Below are positions 9,163 to 18,186 of a DNA stretch of 64,000 nucleotides, in pieces. Source of the stretch: Microbacterium sufflavum (GTDB taxonomy: Bacteria > Actinomycetota > Actinomycetes > Actinomycetales > Microbacteriaceae). The stretch covers positions 248,001 through 312,000 of the forward strand of contig NZ_JAHWXK010000002.1 in NCBI RefSeq assembly GCF_023091155.1. Direction: 5' to 3'. The notes beneath the pieces are model-generated. The model worked only from the letters and a program-made list of their open reading frames with translations, did not search any database and was not told where the DNA came from. Positions within the stretch are counted from its first letter, which is position 1, and each line of letters opens with the position of its first letter. Made by a program: the position numbers and the translations under genes.

Positions 9163-10537
9163 CCCCTCGGTCGGCGGTCGCGCCGACGGCTACCACCCGC
9201 GCGACGCCGAGCGCTTCTTCGCCGAGACGCACCGCTCCGAGCGCGACGACTTCGCGCGCGACAGGGCCCGCGTGCTCCACTCGGCCGCGCTGCGCCGTCT
9301 CGCCGCCAAGACGCAGGTGCTCAGCCCGGCGAGCACGGCCGACTTCGCGCGCAACCGCCTGACGCATTCGCTCGAGGTGGCGCAGGTGGGTCGCGAGCTC
9401 GCCGCGGCGCTCGGCGTCTCCGCCGACGTGGTGGACACCGCCTGCCTGAGCCACGACCTCGGCCACCCGCCGTTCGGTCACAACGGCGAGCGGGCGCTGA
9501 ACGAGTGGGCGGAGCCGATCGGCGGCTTCGAGGGCAATGCGCAGTCGCTGCGCATCCTCACGCGCCTCGAGGCCAAGGTGCTCGACGCGGACGAGCACTC
9601 GGTCGGCTTGAACCTGACCAGGGCCAGCCTCGACGCGACCTGCAAGTACCCCTGGACGGTGGACAGCCCCGTGCCCGACCCGGGCGGCCGGCTCAAGTTC
9701 GGTGTGTACCCGGAGGACGAGGCGGTGTTCCGCTGGATGCGCGAGGGGGCGCCCGGCCGCCTGCGGTGCATCGAAGCCGAGATCATGGATCTCTCCGACG
9801 ACATCGCCTACTCGGTGCACGACTTCGAGGATGCGATCGTCAACGGCTACGTCGACGTGGCGCAGCTCGCCGACCCTGCGGCCCATGAGGCGCTGCTCAG
9901 CCGCATCCAGCAGTGGGTGGGCTACGACTTCACGCGCGACGAGCTCGCCGACGCCCTCTACCGTCTGGCATCGCAGCCGATGTGGCTCGCGTCGTTCGAC
10001 CGCTCGCGGCAGTCGCTCGCACGGCTGAAGAACCTCACCAGCGACCTGATCGGGCGCTTCGCCCGTGCGGCCGTGTCCGCGACGCGCGAGGCCTACGGCA
10101 CGGCACCGCTGGTCCGCTACAACGCGCACGTCATCGTGCCGCGCGTGATCGAGGTCGAGATCGCCGTGCTCAAGGGCATCATGGGTCAGGCCATCGTCAC
10201 GATCGACGCACGAAAGGGCGTGTATAAGGAGCAGCGGCGGGTGCTCAAGCGCCTCGCCGATGCCCTGTGGTCGACCGATGCGCTGTGGTCGGCCGGGGCC
10301 GACGTGCTGGAGCCCGCGTTCGCCGCCGACTTCGTCGCCGCCGAGAGCGACGCGGAGCGGGCGAGGGTCGTGGTGGATCAGATCGCGAGCCTGACCGACC
10401 AGAGCGCGGTGGACTGGCACAACCGGCTCGTCGGGGAGATCGACCCGGCGGAGGTCGGCATCTGGACCCCGCGTCACGCGCGACCCGGCACGCGCACCCC
10501 CGTCACGCGGCGTCCCGTCGCCGAAGGGGCGCACTGA
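9152..10537 (+). CDS. dgt: deoxyguanosinetriphosphate triphosphohydrolase
   Basis: An HD-domain enzyme that removes triphosphate from dGTP/dNTPs. About 461 residues. The HD metal motif is split as [14 protein letters not shown] and [15 protein letters not shown], with [12 protein letters not shown] further on; [21 protein letters not shown] is the family N-terminal signature. GTG at 9152 is chosen because homologues start shortly before the YHPRD segment; a GTG at 9131 would add seven residues. It lies within the dusB end and its TGA overlaps the dnaG ATG by one base, so the three genes are coupled. Confidence 0.92.
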   Translation: MADDPSVGGRADGYHPRDAERFFAETHRSERDDFARDRARVLHSAALRRLAAKTQVLSPASTADFARNRLTHSLEVAQVGRELAAALGVSADVVDTACLSHDLGHPPFGHNGERALNEWAEPIGGFEGNAQSLRILTRLEAKVLDADEHSVGLNLTRASLDATCKYPWTVDSPVPDPGGRLKFGVYPEDEAVFRWMREGAPGRLRCIEAEIMDLSDDIAYSVHDFEDAIVNGYVDVAQLADPAAHEALLSRIQQWVGYDFTRDELADALYRLASQPMWLASFDRSRQSLARLKNLTSDLIGRFARAAVSATREAYGTAPLVRYNAHVIVPRVIEVEIAVLKGIMGQAIVTIDARKGVYKEQRRVLKRLADALWSTDALWSAGADVLEPAFAADFVAAESDAERARVVVDQIASLTDQSAVDWHNRLVGEIDPAEVGIWTPRHARPGTRTPVTRRPVAEGAH

Positions 10538-12396
10538 TGCCGCGGATCCGGCAGGCCGACGTCGACGAGGTGAAGGCCCGCACGAACATCGCCGACATCG
10601 TGGGCGAGCGCGTGGCGCTGAAGTCGGCGGGGGTCGGATCCCTCAAGGGGCTGTGCCCGTTCCACGACGAGAAGAGCCCCAGCTTTCACGTCCGCCAGCA
10701 GGTCGGCTACTACCACTGCTTCGGCTGCGGGGAGTCGGGCGACGTGTACTCGTTCCTCCGGGCGATGGACCACGTGAGCTTCACGGAGGCGGTCGAGCGC
10801 TTGGCGGGCCGCATCGGCTACATTCTGCACTACGAAGACGGGGGAGCGGCCCCGGAGACCAGTGGCCGCAGCCGCCTGTACGCGGCGAACACGGCGGCGG
10901 CGGAGTTCTTCCGCGCCCAGCTGCTGACCCCCGACGCCGAAGCCGCGCGTCGGTTCCTCGGCGAGCGGGGCTTCGACGCCGGAGCAGCCGCGCACTTCGG
11001 GGTGGGCTTCGCGCCGCGCGGGTGGGACGGGATGCTCAAAGCGCTGTCGGCGCAGGGCTTCACGCGCGACGAGCTCAGCGCCGCGGGACTCGTGTCGACC
11101 GGGCAGCGCGGTGTGTACGACCGGTTCCGCGGGCGACTGGTGTGGCCGATCCGCGACGTGTCGGGACAGACGATCGGGTTCGGCGCGCGCAAGCTCTTCG
11201 ACGACGACCAGGGCCCCAAGTACCTGAACACCCCCGAGACCCCGATCTACAAGAAGGCGCAGGTGCTGTACGGGCTCGACCTCGCCAAGCGCGACATCGC
11301 CCGCGGCGACCCCCGGCGCGTCGTTGTCGTCGAGGGCTACACCGACGTGATGGCGTGCCACCTCGCCGGTCTCACGACCGCGATCGCGACGTGTGGAACC
11401 GCATTCGGCACCGAGCACATCAAGGTCCTGCGCCGTGTCATGGGCGACGACAACGCCTCCGGCGAGGTCGTGTTCACGTTCGACGGCGACGAGGCGGGGC
11501 AGAAGGCCGCGCTGCGGGCGTTCACGGAGGACGACCGCTTCAACGCGCAGACCTTCGTGGCCGTGGCTCCGGACGGGCTCGACCCGTGCGACCTCCGCCT
11601 GCAGCGCGGCGATGCGGCCGTGCGCGGGCTCATGGACGCCAAGCAGCCGATGTTCGAGTTCGCGATCGACCGCAAGCTCGCCGGCTTCGACCTCTCGACC
11701 GTGGAGGGCCGCGTGGGTGCGCTCCGGGCCGCGGCGCCGATCGTGGCGGAGATCCGGGACCGTCTGCTGCGCCCGGGGTACGAGCGTGTACTGGCACGCC
11801 GTCTGGGCATGGACCCGACCGAGGTGCACGGCGAGGTCGAGCGGGCGGCTCGGGGCGCGGCGACCGGTGCGCCGAGGCGCGAGACCTCGACCCCCGACGC
11901 CACCTCGGGTGCCCCTGCGGTGGCCGCGGTCACGCTGGCGAGCCTGCCCCGCACCGCCGATGTGGCCGTGGAGCGCGACGCCCTCATGGGTGCGCTGCAG
12001 TACGGGCACCAGATCGACGCGGTGCTGCTCGACCGTGCCCTGTCGCAGCCGTTCCGCACGCCGGGGCTCGACGCGGTGCGCGAGGCGATCGCGGCAGCTC
12101 CGGACCGCAGCAGACCGGGGTGGGTGACCGATGCGGTCAATGCGGTGCGGGAGCCGTACCGGTCGCTCGGCGGCGAGCTGCTGATGACGCCGTTCCCGGC
12201 GCGCGACGAGGCGGGGGCGGTCGCCTCCGCGACGGATCTCGCGCGGCGGCTGGTGGTGCGGCAGCTCGAGCGGGAGAAGCAGGAGCTCCTGGGTGCGGTG
12301 CAGCGCGTCCCGGCGGACTCCGACGGCGGGCGGGCTCTGCGGGTCCGTCTCCGTGACATCGATGTGGAGCGTCAGCGCTTCTCGGCCGAGTCGTAA
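10537..12396 (+). CDS. dnaG: DNA primase
   Basis: Synthesises RNA primers at the replication fork. 619 residues. The N-terminal zinc domain has C40, H43, C61 and C64 (CPFH ... HCFGC); the TOPRIM core carries [12 protein letters not shown] (metal-binding Glu) and [12 protein letters not shown] (DxD); the C-terminal region (about residues 480-619) is the helicase-interaction domain, including a low-complexity linker rich in Ala, Pro and Thr. In actinobacteria dnaG usually follows dgt, as here; rpsU and rpoD do not follow. Confidence 0.96.
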   Translation: MPRIRQADVDEVKARTNIADIVGERVALKSAGVGSLKGLCPFHDEKSPSFHVRQQVGYYHCFGCGESGDVYSFLRAMDHVSFTEAVERLAGRIGYILHYEDGGAAPETSGRSRLYAANTAAAEFFRAQLLTPDAEAARRFLGERGFDAGAAAHFGVGFAPRGWDGMLKALSAQGFTRDELSAAGLVSTGQRGVYDRFRGRLVWPIRDVSGQTIGFGARKLFDDDQGPKYLNTPETPIYKKAQVLYGLDLAKRDIARGDPRRVVVVEGYTDVMACHLAGLTTAIATCGTAFGTEHIKVLRRVMGDDNASGEVVFTFDGDEAGQKAALRAFTEDDRFNAQTFVAVAPDGLDPCDLRLQRGDAAVRGLMDAKQPMFEFAIDRKLAGFDLSTVEGRVGALRAAAPIVAEIRDRLLRPGYERVLARRLGMDPTEVHGEVERAARGAATGAPRRETSTPDATSGAPAVAAVTLASLPRTADVAVERDALMGALQYGHQIDAVLLDRALSQPFRTPGLDAVREAIAAAPDRSRPGWVTDAVNAVREPYRSLGGELLMTPFPARDEAGAVASATDLARRLVVRQLEREKQELLGAVQRVPADSDGGRALRVRLRDIDVERQRFSAES

Positions 12397-12433
12397 CGGG
12401 GCGGGGCGCGGTGCAGCGGGCAGGATGGAAGAC

Positions 12434-13207
12434 ATGTCCCGCAGGCCCGTCTCCACGTCCGCGATCGAGTGCTCCGATCTGGTGATCGACCGCATCGGTC
12501 ACGGCACACCGAACCGCGCGGTGGACGGGGTCACGTTCACCCTGGCGCCCGGCGGGCTCATCTGCGTCGCCGGACCCACGGGGTCGGGGAAGTCGACGCT
12601 CGTCGCCGCTCTCGCCGGGTCCACCGACCCCTCCGTGCGCGTGGTGGGCGGCAGCGCCCAGGTCTGCGGCATCGACATCCGCCGTCCCGGTCGCAAGCAC
12701 CGCATCCTCACATACCGCACGGGATTCGTGCCGCAGGGTGCGGGCGCGGATCTGCCGCCGCGGCTCACGGTCAACGAGGTCATCGCCGAGCCGATCCTGA
12801 TCCGCGAGCGCCGCGTCAACACCAAGGCGCTGTCGATCCGTGTCGCGACGCTGTTGGACGAGCTGCACCTGCCCCTGGGGACGGCGTCGAAGTTCCCGTA
12901 CGAGTTGAGCGCGGGCATGCGGCAGCGCGTCGCGATCGCCCGGTCGTTCGTGCTCGAGCCGCGGGTCCTGATCGCGGACGAGGTGCTGGCCAACCTCGAC
13001 CTCGAGGTGCGCCCGGTGGTGTTCGACGCGATCACGCGGCGACGCACCGAGGAGGGCATGGCGGCGCTGCTGGTGACGAACGACGCCGATTTCATCCGCG
13101 AGCTCAACGCCGAGACGCTCATGCTGCGCGGCGGCCACGTGGTGGCGAGAGGGGTGGGGAAGGACCTGCTCTGGGTGCCCAACGCGGAGACCGATTCCCG
13201 CGGCTGA
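12434..13207 (+). CDS. orphan ABC transporter ATP-binding protein
   Basis: A single nucleotide-binding domain of about 257 residues: Walker A GPTGSGKST, Q-loop near TGFVPQGAGADLPPRLTVNEV, signature LSAGMRQRVAIARS and Walker B VLIADEVLANLD (Glu present). The fold is nearest to dipeptide/oligopeptide and lipoprotein-type importers or exporters. No permease or binding protein is nearby, so its partner is unknown. ATG 12434 is favoured over 12425 because CAGGAT lies 7 bases before it. It is only 38 bases after dnaG but probably has its own promoter. Confidence 0.72.
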   Translation: MSRRPVSTSAIECSDLVIDRIGHGTPNRAVDGVTFTLAPGGLICVAGPTGSGKSTLVAALAGSTDPSVRVVGGSAQVCGIDIRRPGRKHRILTYRTGFVPQGAGADLPPRLTVNEVIAEPILIRERRVNTKALSIRVATLLDELHLPLGTASKFPYELSAGMRQRVAIARSFVLEPRVLIADEVLANLDLEVRPVVFDAITRRRTEEGMAALLVTNDADFIRELNAETLMLRGGHVVARGVGKDLLWVPNAETDSRG

Positions 13208-13304
13208 TGGCGACACGCCCGGCGTCCGCCGAAGGGCCGTCGGTGTCACGAACGGCCTTCGGAGTTTGCTAAGCTTGTCGAGTTGCCCGCACAGCGGAGC
13301 ACAT

Positions 13305-13380
13305 TCCTCGGTAGCTCAATTGGCAGAGCAGCCGGCTGTTAACCGGCAGGTTCTTGGTTCGAGTCCAAGCCGGGGAGCCA
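13305..13380 (+). tRNA. tRNA-Asn (GTT)
   Basis: A full cloverleaf can be drawn. The acceptor arm TCCTCGG pairs with CCGGGGA (one G-U), the D-arm follows, the anticodon stem GCCGG/CCGGC encloses loop CTGTTAA with anticodon GTT at 13338-13340, and the T-arm contains GGTTCGAGTCC. The discriminator is G at 13377 and the CCA end (13378-13380) is encoded. A strong terminator begins four bases later. Confidence 0.97.
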
Positions 13381-13383
13381 ACG

Positions 13384-13415
13384 AGAAGAGCCCCCTCTGC
13401 GGAGGGGGCTCTTCT
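13384..13415 (+). terminator. terminator of tRNA-Asn
   Basis: A perfect 14-bp inverted repeat (13384-13397 with 13402-13415) around a TGCG tetraloop, directly after the tRNA. Confidence 0.9.
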
Positions 13416-13533
13416 GGTCTCCCGAGACGCGCGTCCTTGCGGACGAGACCACTCTGCAGAGTATCGGTCTGTCCACAGTAAAATGTTACTCTCGTCGCAC
13501 CGCTGACCTCGTTCGCGGTCGAAGGAGAGATCG

Positions 13534-14949
13534 ATGACGACATCCGACCCCCGCGAACTGCGCTCAGGGCTCAAGTCGCGCCACATGTCCATGATCGCGA
13601 TCGCGGGCGTCATCGGCGCCGGGCTGTTCGTGGGTTCGGGGGCGGTGATCCACGCCGCAGGACCCGCCGCGATCATCGCCTATGCGACCGCCGGGGTGAT
13701 CGTCGTGCTGGTGATGCGCATGCTGGGGGAGATGTCGGTGATGAACCCCGACAGCGGCTCCTTCTCCACGTACGCGGACCGCGCGATCGGTCGATGGGCG
13801 GGCTTCAGCATCGGCTGGCTCTACGCGTGGTTCTGGATCGTGGTCCTCGGCGTCGAGGCGACCGCCGGCGCGTTGATCCTCCACCGGTGGATGCCCGGAG
13901 TCCCGCAGTGGGGATTCGCTCTGGCGCTCATGGTGGTGCTCACCCTCACGAACCTGGCGTCCGTCGCGTCGTACGGCGAGTTCGAGTTCTGGTTCGCCGG
14001 GGTCAAGGTCGTCGCGATCGCCGCGTTCCTCGTGATCGGGGTGCTGGCGGCGCTCGGCGCGTTCCCCGGGTTCCCCCCACCGGGGCTCGACAATCTCGTG
14101 GCCCACGGCGGGTTCTTCCCGAACGGCGTGCTCGCCGCGTTCTCGAGCATCCTCGTCGTGGTGTTCTCGTACTTCGGCTCGGAGATCGCGACGATCGCCG
14201 CCGGGGAATCGACCAACCCCACCGTGGCCGTCCGCAAGGCGGTCAATTCCGTGGTGTGGCGGATCATCGTCTTCTACGTCGGGTCGATCTCCCTGATCGT
14301 GCTGTTGCTGCCCTGGAACGACGCCTCGATCGCGAAGAGCCCGTTCGTCGCGGTTCTCGATGCGATCGGCATCCCGGTGGCGGCGGTGATCATGGACGTC
14401 GTGGTGCTGGTGGCGGTGCTGTCGTGCCTGAACTCGGGCCTCTACACGGCGAGCCGCATGCTCTACTCGCTGGCTCGGCGGGGGGACGCCCCCGCGCTGC
14501 TCGGCCGCACGGCGCGGAACGGCTCGCCCCGGTACGCCGTGCTGGCCGCGACGGTCGTGGGGTTCATCACCGTCGGGCTGAACTACCTGTATCCCGACAC
14601 GGTCTTCCTGTTCCTGCTGAACTCGTCGGGGGCGATCGCCCTCTTCGTCTGGCTCGTGATCGCCGTGTCGCAGATCCGGCTGCGGCGGGCGGCGATGCGC
14701 CGAGGTGTGCAGGTGCCCCTGCGCATGTGGGGCTTTCCGGTGCTCAGCTACGTCGTCGTGGCGGTGATCGTCGCTCTGTGCCTGGCGATGTTCCTCCAGC
14801 CGGACACCCTCTGGCAGATCACGATCTCGCTCGCGATCGCGGTGCTCGTCAGTGTCGTCGGCATGCTCCGTCACCGCCCCGGAGGCGGCTCGACGCAGAA
14901 GGCGGCCGGGAGCGGATCGCTCCCGGCCGCCGATGCGGTGGTGGACTGA
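13534..14949 (+). CDS. amino acid permease (APC superfamily, GabP/AAT type)
   Basis: A 471-residue inner-membrane transporter with about 12 hydrophobic segments. The start RSGLKSRHMSMIAIAGVIGAGLFVGSG is the family signature for TM1 with its unwound GAGLF turn; MLGEMSVMNPDSGSFSTYA is the conserved loop after TM2. It should import an amino acid by proton symport; GABA, aromatic or other substrates cannot be separated by eye. AAGGAGAGATCG before the ATG is a strong ribosome site. The region from the tRNA terminator to the start (13416-13533) holds AGTAAaatgTTACT at 13478-13491 around a possible TAAAAT -10. A terminator is embedded in the last codons. Confidence 0.85.
   Translation: MTTSDPRELRSGLKSRHMSMIAIAGVIGAGLFVGSGAVIHAAGPAAIIAYATAGVIVVLVMRMLGEMSVMNPDSGSFSTYADRAIGRWAGFSIGWLYAWFWIVVLGVEATAGALILHRWMPGVPQWGFALALMVVLTLTNLASVASYGEFEFWFAGVKVVAIAAFLVIGVLAALGAFPGFPPPGLDNLVAHGGFFPNGVLAAFSSILVVVFSYFGSEIATIAAGESTNPTVAVRKAVNSVVWRIIVFYVGSISLIVLLLPWNDASIAKSPFVAVLDAIGIPVAAVIMDVVVLVAVLSCLNSGLYTASRMLYSLARRGDAPALLGRTARNGSPRYAVLAATVVGFITVGLNYLYPDTVFLFLLNSSGAIALFVWLVIAVSQIRLRRAAMRRGVQVPLRMWGFPVLSYVVVAVIVALCLAMFLQPDTLWQITISLAIAVLVSVVGMLRHRPGGGSTQKAAGSGSLPAADAVVD
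14901..14931. terminator. hairpin terminator inside the 3' end of the permease gene
   Basis: A perfect 14-bp stem (14901-14914 with 14918-14931) with a GAT loop ends 18 bases before the permease stop codon, inside coding sequence. The facing lipoprotein gene ends at 14953, so the same hairpin can stop both transcripts. Confidence 0.7.
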
Positions 14950-14952
14950 TCG

Positions 14953-15468
14953 TCAGCGCGCGGCGCCGGCCAGGGAGCCCTCGACCTGCCCGGCGGGGTC
15001 GACGATCAGGCACTGGATCACGCGGTCGTTCGCCTGCTCCCACGAGTCCTGGCTCGGCGTGAGCGTGGTCACGTCGAGGGCCGACTCCTGGTAGCCGATG
15101 CCGACGAACGAGGTGAACGCGTCGCCGATGCACCCCTCGGACGCGGCGCCGATGGCGTCCTCCGAGTAGTCGCCGTCGTCCATCGTGATCTCGTGGAAGA
15201 CCTCTTCGTCGTGCGGCTCGGTGCACGGCACGACGTTCGCGTCGGTGAGCATCCCCGAGCCGGTCTCGAGCATGCAGTCGCCGAGCTTCACGGAGAAGAC
15301 GTCGATGTTGGCGCTCTCCGTCACCTGGCCGGTCTCCTCGTCGCGGTTCGCGTCACCGGAGCCACTGCCCAGGATGCTGTTGATCGCGCTGCAGCCGCTC
15401 AGGGCGAGCGAGGCCGCCGCGATCGATCCTGCGAGCACGAGCGCGCGACGAGTGCGCATCTTCATCAT
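14953..15468 (-). CDS. septum-formation-family lipoprotein
   Basis: 171 residues. Basic N-terminus, hydrophobic stretch and lipobox LSGC place it as a lipoprotein on the outer face of the membrane. The mature part has LGDCMLE and VVPCTEPHDEEVFHEI, the Cys and PHxxEV pattern of the septum-formation (PF13845-like) domain found in many actinobacterial surface proteins, with further Cys residues in SEGCIGDAF and VIQCLIV likely forming disulfides. ATG 15468 is chosen for the GGAGGGG four bases upstream. The family's true role is not established despite its name. Confidence 0.72.
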   Translation of the reverse strand: MMKMRTRRALVLAGSIAAASLALSGCSAINSILGSGSGDANRDEETGQVTESANIDVFSVKLGDCMLETGSGMLTDANVVPCTEPHDEEVFHEITMDDGDYSEDAIGAASEGCIGDAFTSFVGIGYQESALDVTTLTPSQDSWEQANDRVIQCLIVDPAGQVEGSLAGAAR

Positions 15469-15583
15469 GTTTCCCCTCCAAAGCGTGGTGCGGGGCATGC
15501 TGATATATCCCCGCCGCGAACACGCTATAGTGCCCGAAGTCTGTGACGCAACTCGACGGATGCTGTGCGTGGGCTGAAAGCGC

Positions 15584-16150
15584 TCAGCCCTCGAGGTCGT
15601 CCACCCCGGGCAGCCAGCTCGCACCGGGGCGACCCCATCCGCGCTTGCGGGCGATCTTCTGCGTGGTCTTCCAGTCGGCGTCCGACAGTCGATCGATGTA
15701 GAGCACTCCGTCGAGGTGGTCGAACTCGTGCTGCATGATGCGAGCACGCCACCCATCCACTTCGAGCGTCACCGGCGCGCCGTCGAGGTCGATCGCCGTC
15801 ACGCGCACGCGATCGGACCGGCGGAGCGGGAACCGCTCGCCGGGGAACGACAGGCATCCCTCCGCCTCGAGATCGGGGTCGGGTGCGCCCGGCTCGGGGG
15901 GCGTCATCCACAGCACGGGATTGATCAGCACGCCTCGCCAGGGGCGGTCCTCGTCGTCGACGTAGTTGTACGTGTAGATGCGCAACGGCACCCCGACCTG
16001 CGGGGCGGCCAGCCCGACGCCGGGAGCGGCGTCCATCGTCTCGAACATGTCGGAGACGAGCGTGCGCACCTCCTCGGTGATCTGCTCGACGGGGGATGCG
16101 GGGGAGTGGAGGACGGGATCGCCCATGATGCGAATCGGAAGTACGGCCAC
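15584..16150 (-). CDS. def: peptide deformylase
   Basis: Removes the formyl group from nascent N-terminal methionine. 188 residues with the three family motifs: GVGLAAPQVG (residues 44-53), EGCLSFPGE (metal-binding Cys) and QHEFDHLDG (HExxH variant in which the active-site Glu and both His are present). GTG at 16150 is the start, with TAGGGT 6 bases upstream. It is divergent from the NIPA-like gene, so two leaderless promoters face away from each other in 43 bases. Confidence 0.95.
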   Translation of the reverse strand: MAVLPIRIMGDPVLHSPASPVEQITEEVRTLVSDMFETMDAAPGVGLAAPQVGVPLRIYTYNYVDDEDRPWRGVLINPVLWMTPPEPGAPDPDLEAEGCLSFPGERFPLRRSDRVRVTAIDLDGAPVTLEVDGWRARIMQHEFDHLDGVLYIDRLSDADWKTTQKIARKRGWGRPGASWLPGVDDLEG

Positions 16151-16156
16151 GTCACA

Positions 16157-16162
16157 ACCCTA
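16157..16162 (-). promoter_or_regulatory. -10 element TAGGGT of def
   Basis: TAGGGT on the minus strand, 6 bases before the GTG start of def. Confidence 0.55.
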
Positions 16163-16181
16163 GTCCGCGAGACTCTCCGGG

Positions 16182-16187
16182 TAGGGT
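16182..16187 (+). promoter_or_regulatory. -10 element TAGGGT of the NIPA-like gene
   Basis: The same hexamer as for def, facing the other way, 6 bases before GTG 16194. Confidence 0.55.
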
Positions 16188-16193
16188 CGTAGT

Positions 16194-17315
16194 GTGAGCG
16201 CAGGGGTGTGGATGGGGATGGCCGAAGACGTCGGCGACCAGCTCGTCGGTGCCTTCCAGAACCCGGGGATCCTTCTCGGCATCCCTCTCGCCCTGGCCGG
16301 TGCCGTCTTCATGTCGCTCGGCGCGCAGTACCAGCACCGCGGGGTGGAGAAGGTCGAGCGGCTGAGCGGCTCCACCGGCACCTCCGGGCTCACGTTCGCC
16401 CAGATCAAGGGTCTGCTCACGCGCCCGTCCTGGATCATCGGCACGCTGATGCTCGGCCTCGCGATCGTCTGCCAGCTCGCAGCCCTCGTGCAGGCGCCAC
16501 TGATCGTCGTGCAGCCGCTCGGCGCGATCGCCCTGGTCATCACGACGCTCCTCAACGCGCGGATCTCCGGGCATTCCCCGACCAGGCAGTCGCTCACGGC
16601 GATCGTGGCGTGCGTCGGCGGCATCTTCCTGTTCGTGTTCTTCGCGGCGATCTTCGCGACGGAGCAGGACGTCACCGACCGCGAACTGTTCGTGATCCTC
16701 GCCCTCCTGCTCGTCGTCATCATCGTGCTCGGTGCGTGCTGGCTGATCCTGCGTCACCGCATGCGCGCGCTGTTCTACGTGATCGGGGCCGGCATCCTGT
16801 ACGGCTTCGTGGCGACGCTCGCGAAGGTCGTCATCAAGCGCATCGAGGCGGGCCAGTTCGAATGGATCACCGCCGTCTGCGTGCTTGCCCTGGTGTCGGC
16901 CGCGGCCGTGGGCGCGTACTTCGTGCAGACCGCCTACAGCTCGGGACCCCCCGACCTCGTGATCGCCGGACTCACGGTCGTCGACCCGCTCGTGGCGGTG
17001 CTCATCGGCATGGTCGTGCTGGGCGAGGCGGCCGCCGCGCCGTGGTGGGTGCTCATCATCTTCGCGATCGCCGGGGGCATCGCCGTGTGGGGTGTCGTGG
17101 GCCTCGCGCGCTACCACCCGCAGGTGCTCAGCGACAGCCAGGAGCTCGGCATCACCCGGGGCAGCTCGGCTCCGACGCACGCGGACGATGCCGCAGCCGC
17201 CGCACCGCCGTCACCGATGCGCGACGCGGCGTCTGCCGTCGAGGAGACGTCCGCCGCTGAAGCGCCGCGCTCTGGCGACGACCCCGAGGCGCGCACGCGC
17301 CCCGACGCCCCGTAG
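16194..17315 (+). CDS. DMT/NIPA-like integral membrane protein
   Basis: 373 residues with about nine or ten hydrophobic helices arranged as in drug/metabolite transporter EamA-type proteins: ALAGAVFMSLGAQYQHRGV at the start, LIVVQPLGAIALVITTLLNA, and PDLVIAGLTVVDPLVAVLIGMVVLGEA near the end. Actinobacterial relatives are annotated as DMT family or magnesium-transporter NIPA-like. The C-terminal 60 residues are Ala/Pro/Asp-rich, hydrophilic and probably disordered in the cytosol. No substrate can be inferred. It is followed by a hairpin and the end of the PPP operon. Confidence 0.7.
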   Translation: MSAGVWMGMAEDVGDQLVGAFQNPGILLGIPLALAGAVFMSLGAQYQHRGVEKVERLSGSTGTSGLTFAQIKGLLTRPSWIIGTLMLGLAIVCQLAALVQAPLIVVQPLGAIALVITTLLNARISGHSPTRQSLTAIVACVGGIFLFVFFAAIFATEQDVTDRELFVILALLLVVIIVLGACWLILRHRMRALFYVIGAGILYGFVATLAKVVIKRIEAGQFEWITAVCVLALVSAAAVGAYFVQTAYSSGPPDLVIAGLTVVDPLVAVLIGMVVLGEAAAAPWWVLIIFAIAGGIAVWGVVGLARYHPQVLSDSQELGITRGSSAPTHADDAAAAAPPSPMRDAASAVEETSAAEAPRSGDDPEARTRPDAP

Positions 17316-17347
17316 CCTCGTTCTCGGTTCGACGCGACGCACGCAGA

Positions 17348-17377
17348 CGCCCGCCCGTCCCCGAGGACGAGCGGGCG
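17348..17377. terminator. hairpin between the NIPA-like gene and pgl
   Basis: A 13-bp stem with one A-C mismatch (17348-17360 with 17365-17377) around a CCGA loop. It lies between two convergent genes and terminates the six-gene PPP operon. Confidence 0.7.
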
Positions 17378-17401
17378 CGCGACCGCGGCCGGAGGACCGG
17401 C

Positions 17402-18181
17402 TCAGTAGGTCTGATCGATGAGGTCGGGCGACACCTCGGACGCTGCGGCCTCGTCGACGAAGTACACCGTGCGCTTGCGCCCCTTGGCACCGGCCGCCGG
17501 CACGCTCGTGTAGCTCGCGCCCGCCAGTGCGAGGCCCAGCGCGGAGGCCTTGTCCGCTCCCGTCAGCACGAGCCAGACCCGCTTGGACGAGTTCAGGACC
17601 GGACGCGTGAGCGTGATCCGCTCCGGCGGGGGTTTGGGGGAATCGCGCACCGGCAGCGCGGCGGCGTCCGTGACCGTCACTTCCTCGCGATCCGGGAACA
17701 GCGAGGCGATGTGGCCGTCGGGACCGACGCCCAGGAAGCACACCGCGAAGGACGGCCAGGGGTGGTCGTCCGTGCCGAACCGGGCGAGTTCCGCCGCGTA
17801 CGCGGCAGCGGCCTCGTCGAGGTTCAGACCGCTGTCGGACGCCGCGGCCTCGTGGATGTTCTCCTCGGGCACCGGGATGTGGTCGAGCAGGGCGTTGCGG
17901 GACTGGAGCGCGTTGCGGTCCGAGTCGTCGCGGGGAACGAAGCGCTCGTCGCCCCACCAGAAGTGCACGAGCGACCAGTCGATGTCCGCCGCGCGCGGGT
18001 TGTCGGCGACCGCACGGAGCACGGCCCCGCCCATGGAACCGCCGGTGAGGGCGATGTGGGCGACGCGACCGTTCCTGGTGCGCGCCTTGACGCGGGTGAG
18101 GAAACGATCGGCGACCCGGAGGGCGAGGGCTGTCGGGGTGGCCTCGACCACGACCCGCTTCTCTGCGGACGATTCCGACAT
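17402..18181 (-). CDS. pgl: 6-phosphogluconolactonase
   Basis: Hydrolyses 6-phosphogluconolactone to 6-phosphogluconate, the second step of the oxidative pentose phosphate pathway. 259 residues, DevB type: HIALTGGSMGGAVLRAVA (phosphate loop), DWSLVHFWWGDERFVPRDDSDRN (catalytic region with WGDERFV) and FLGVGPDGHIASLFP. ATG 18181 (MSESSAEKR) is the start; it follows the opcA stop by 5 bases. It is the last gene of tkt-tal-pgi-zwf-opcA-pgl. Confidence 0.93.
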   Translation of the reverse strand: MSESSAEKRVVVEATPTALALRVADRFLTRVKARTRNGRVAHIALTGGSMGGAVLRAVADNPRAADIDWSLVHFWWGDERFVPRDDSDRNALQSRNALLDHIPVPEENIHEAAASDSGLNLDEAAAAYAAELARFGTDDHPWPSFAVCFLGVGPDGHIASLFPDREEVTVTDAAALPVRDSPKPPPERITLTRPVLNSSKRVWLVLTGADKASALGLALAGASYTSVPAAGAKGRKRTVYFVDEAAASEVSPDLIDQTY

Positions 18182-18186
18182 CGGTG

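Noticed and set aside
13205..13304. Additional tRNA or small RNA before tRNA-Asn
   Set aside because: No cloverleaf or strong hairpin can be drawn; it looks like the tRNA promoter region only.
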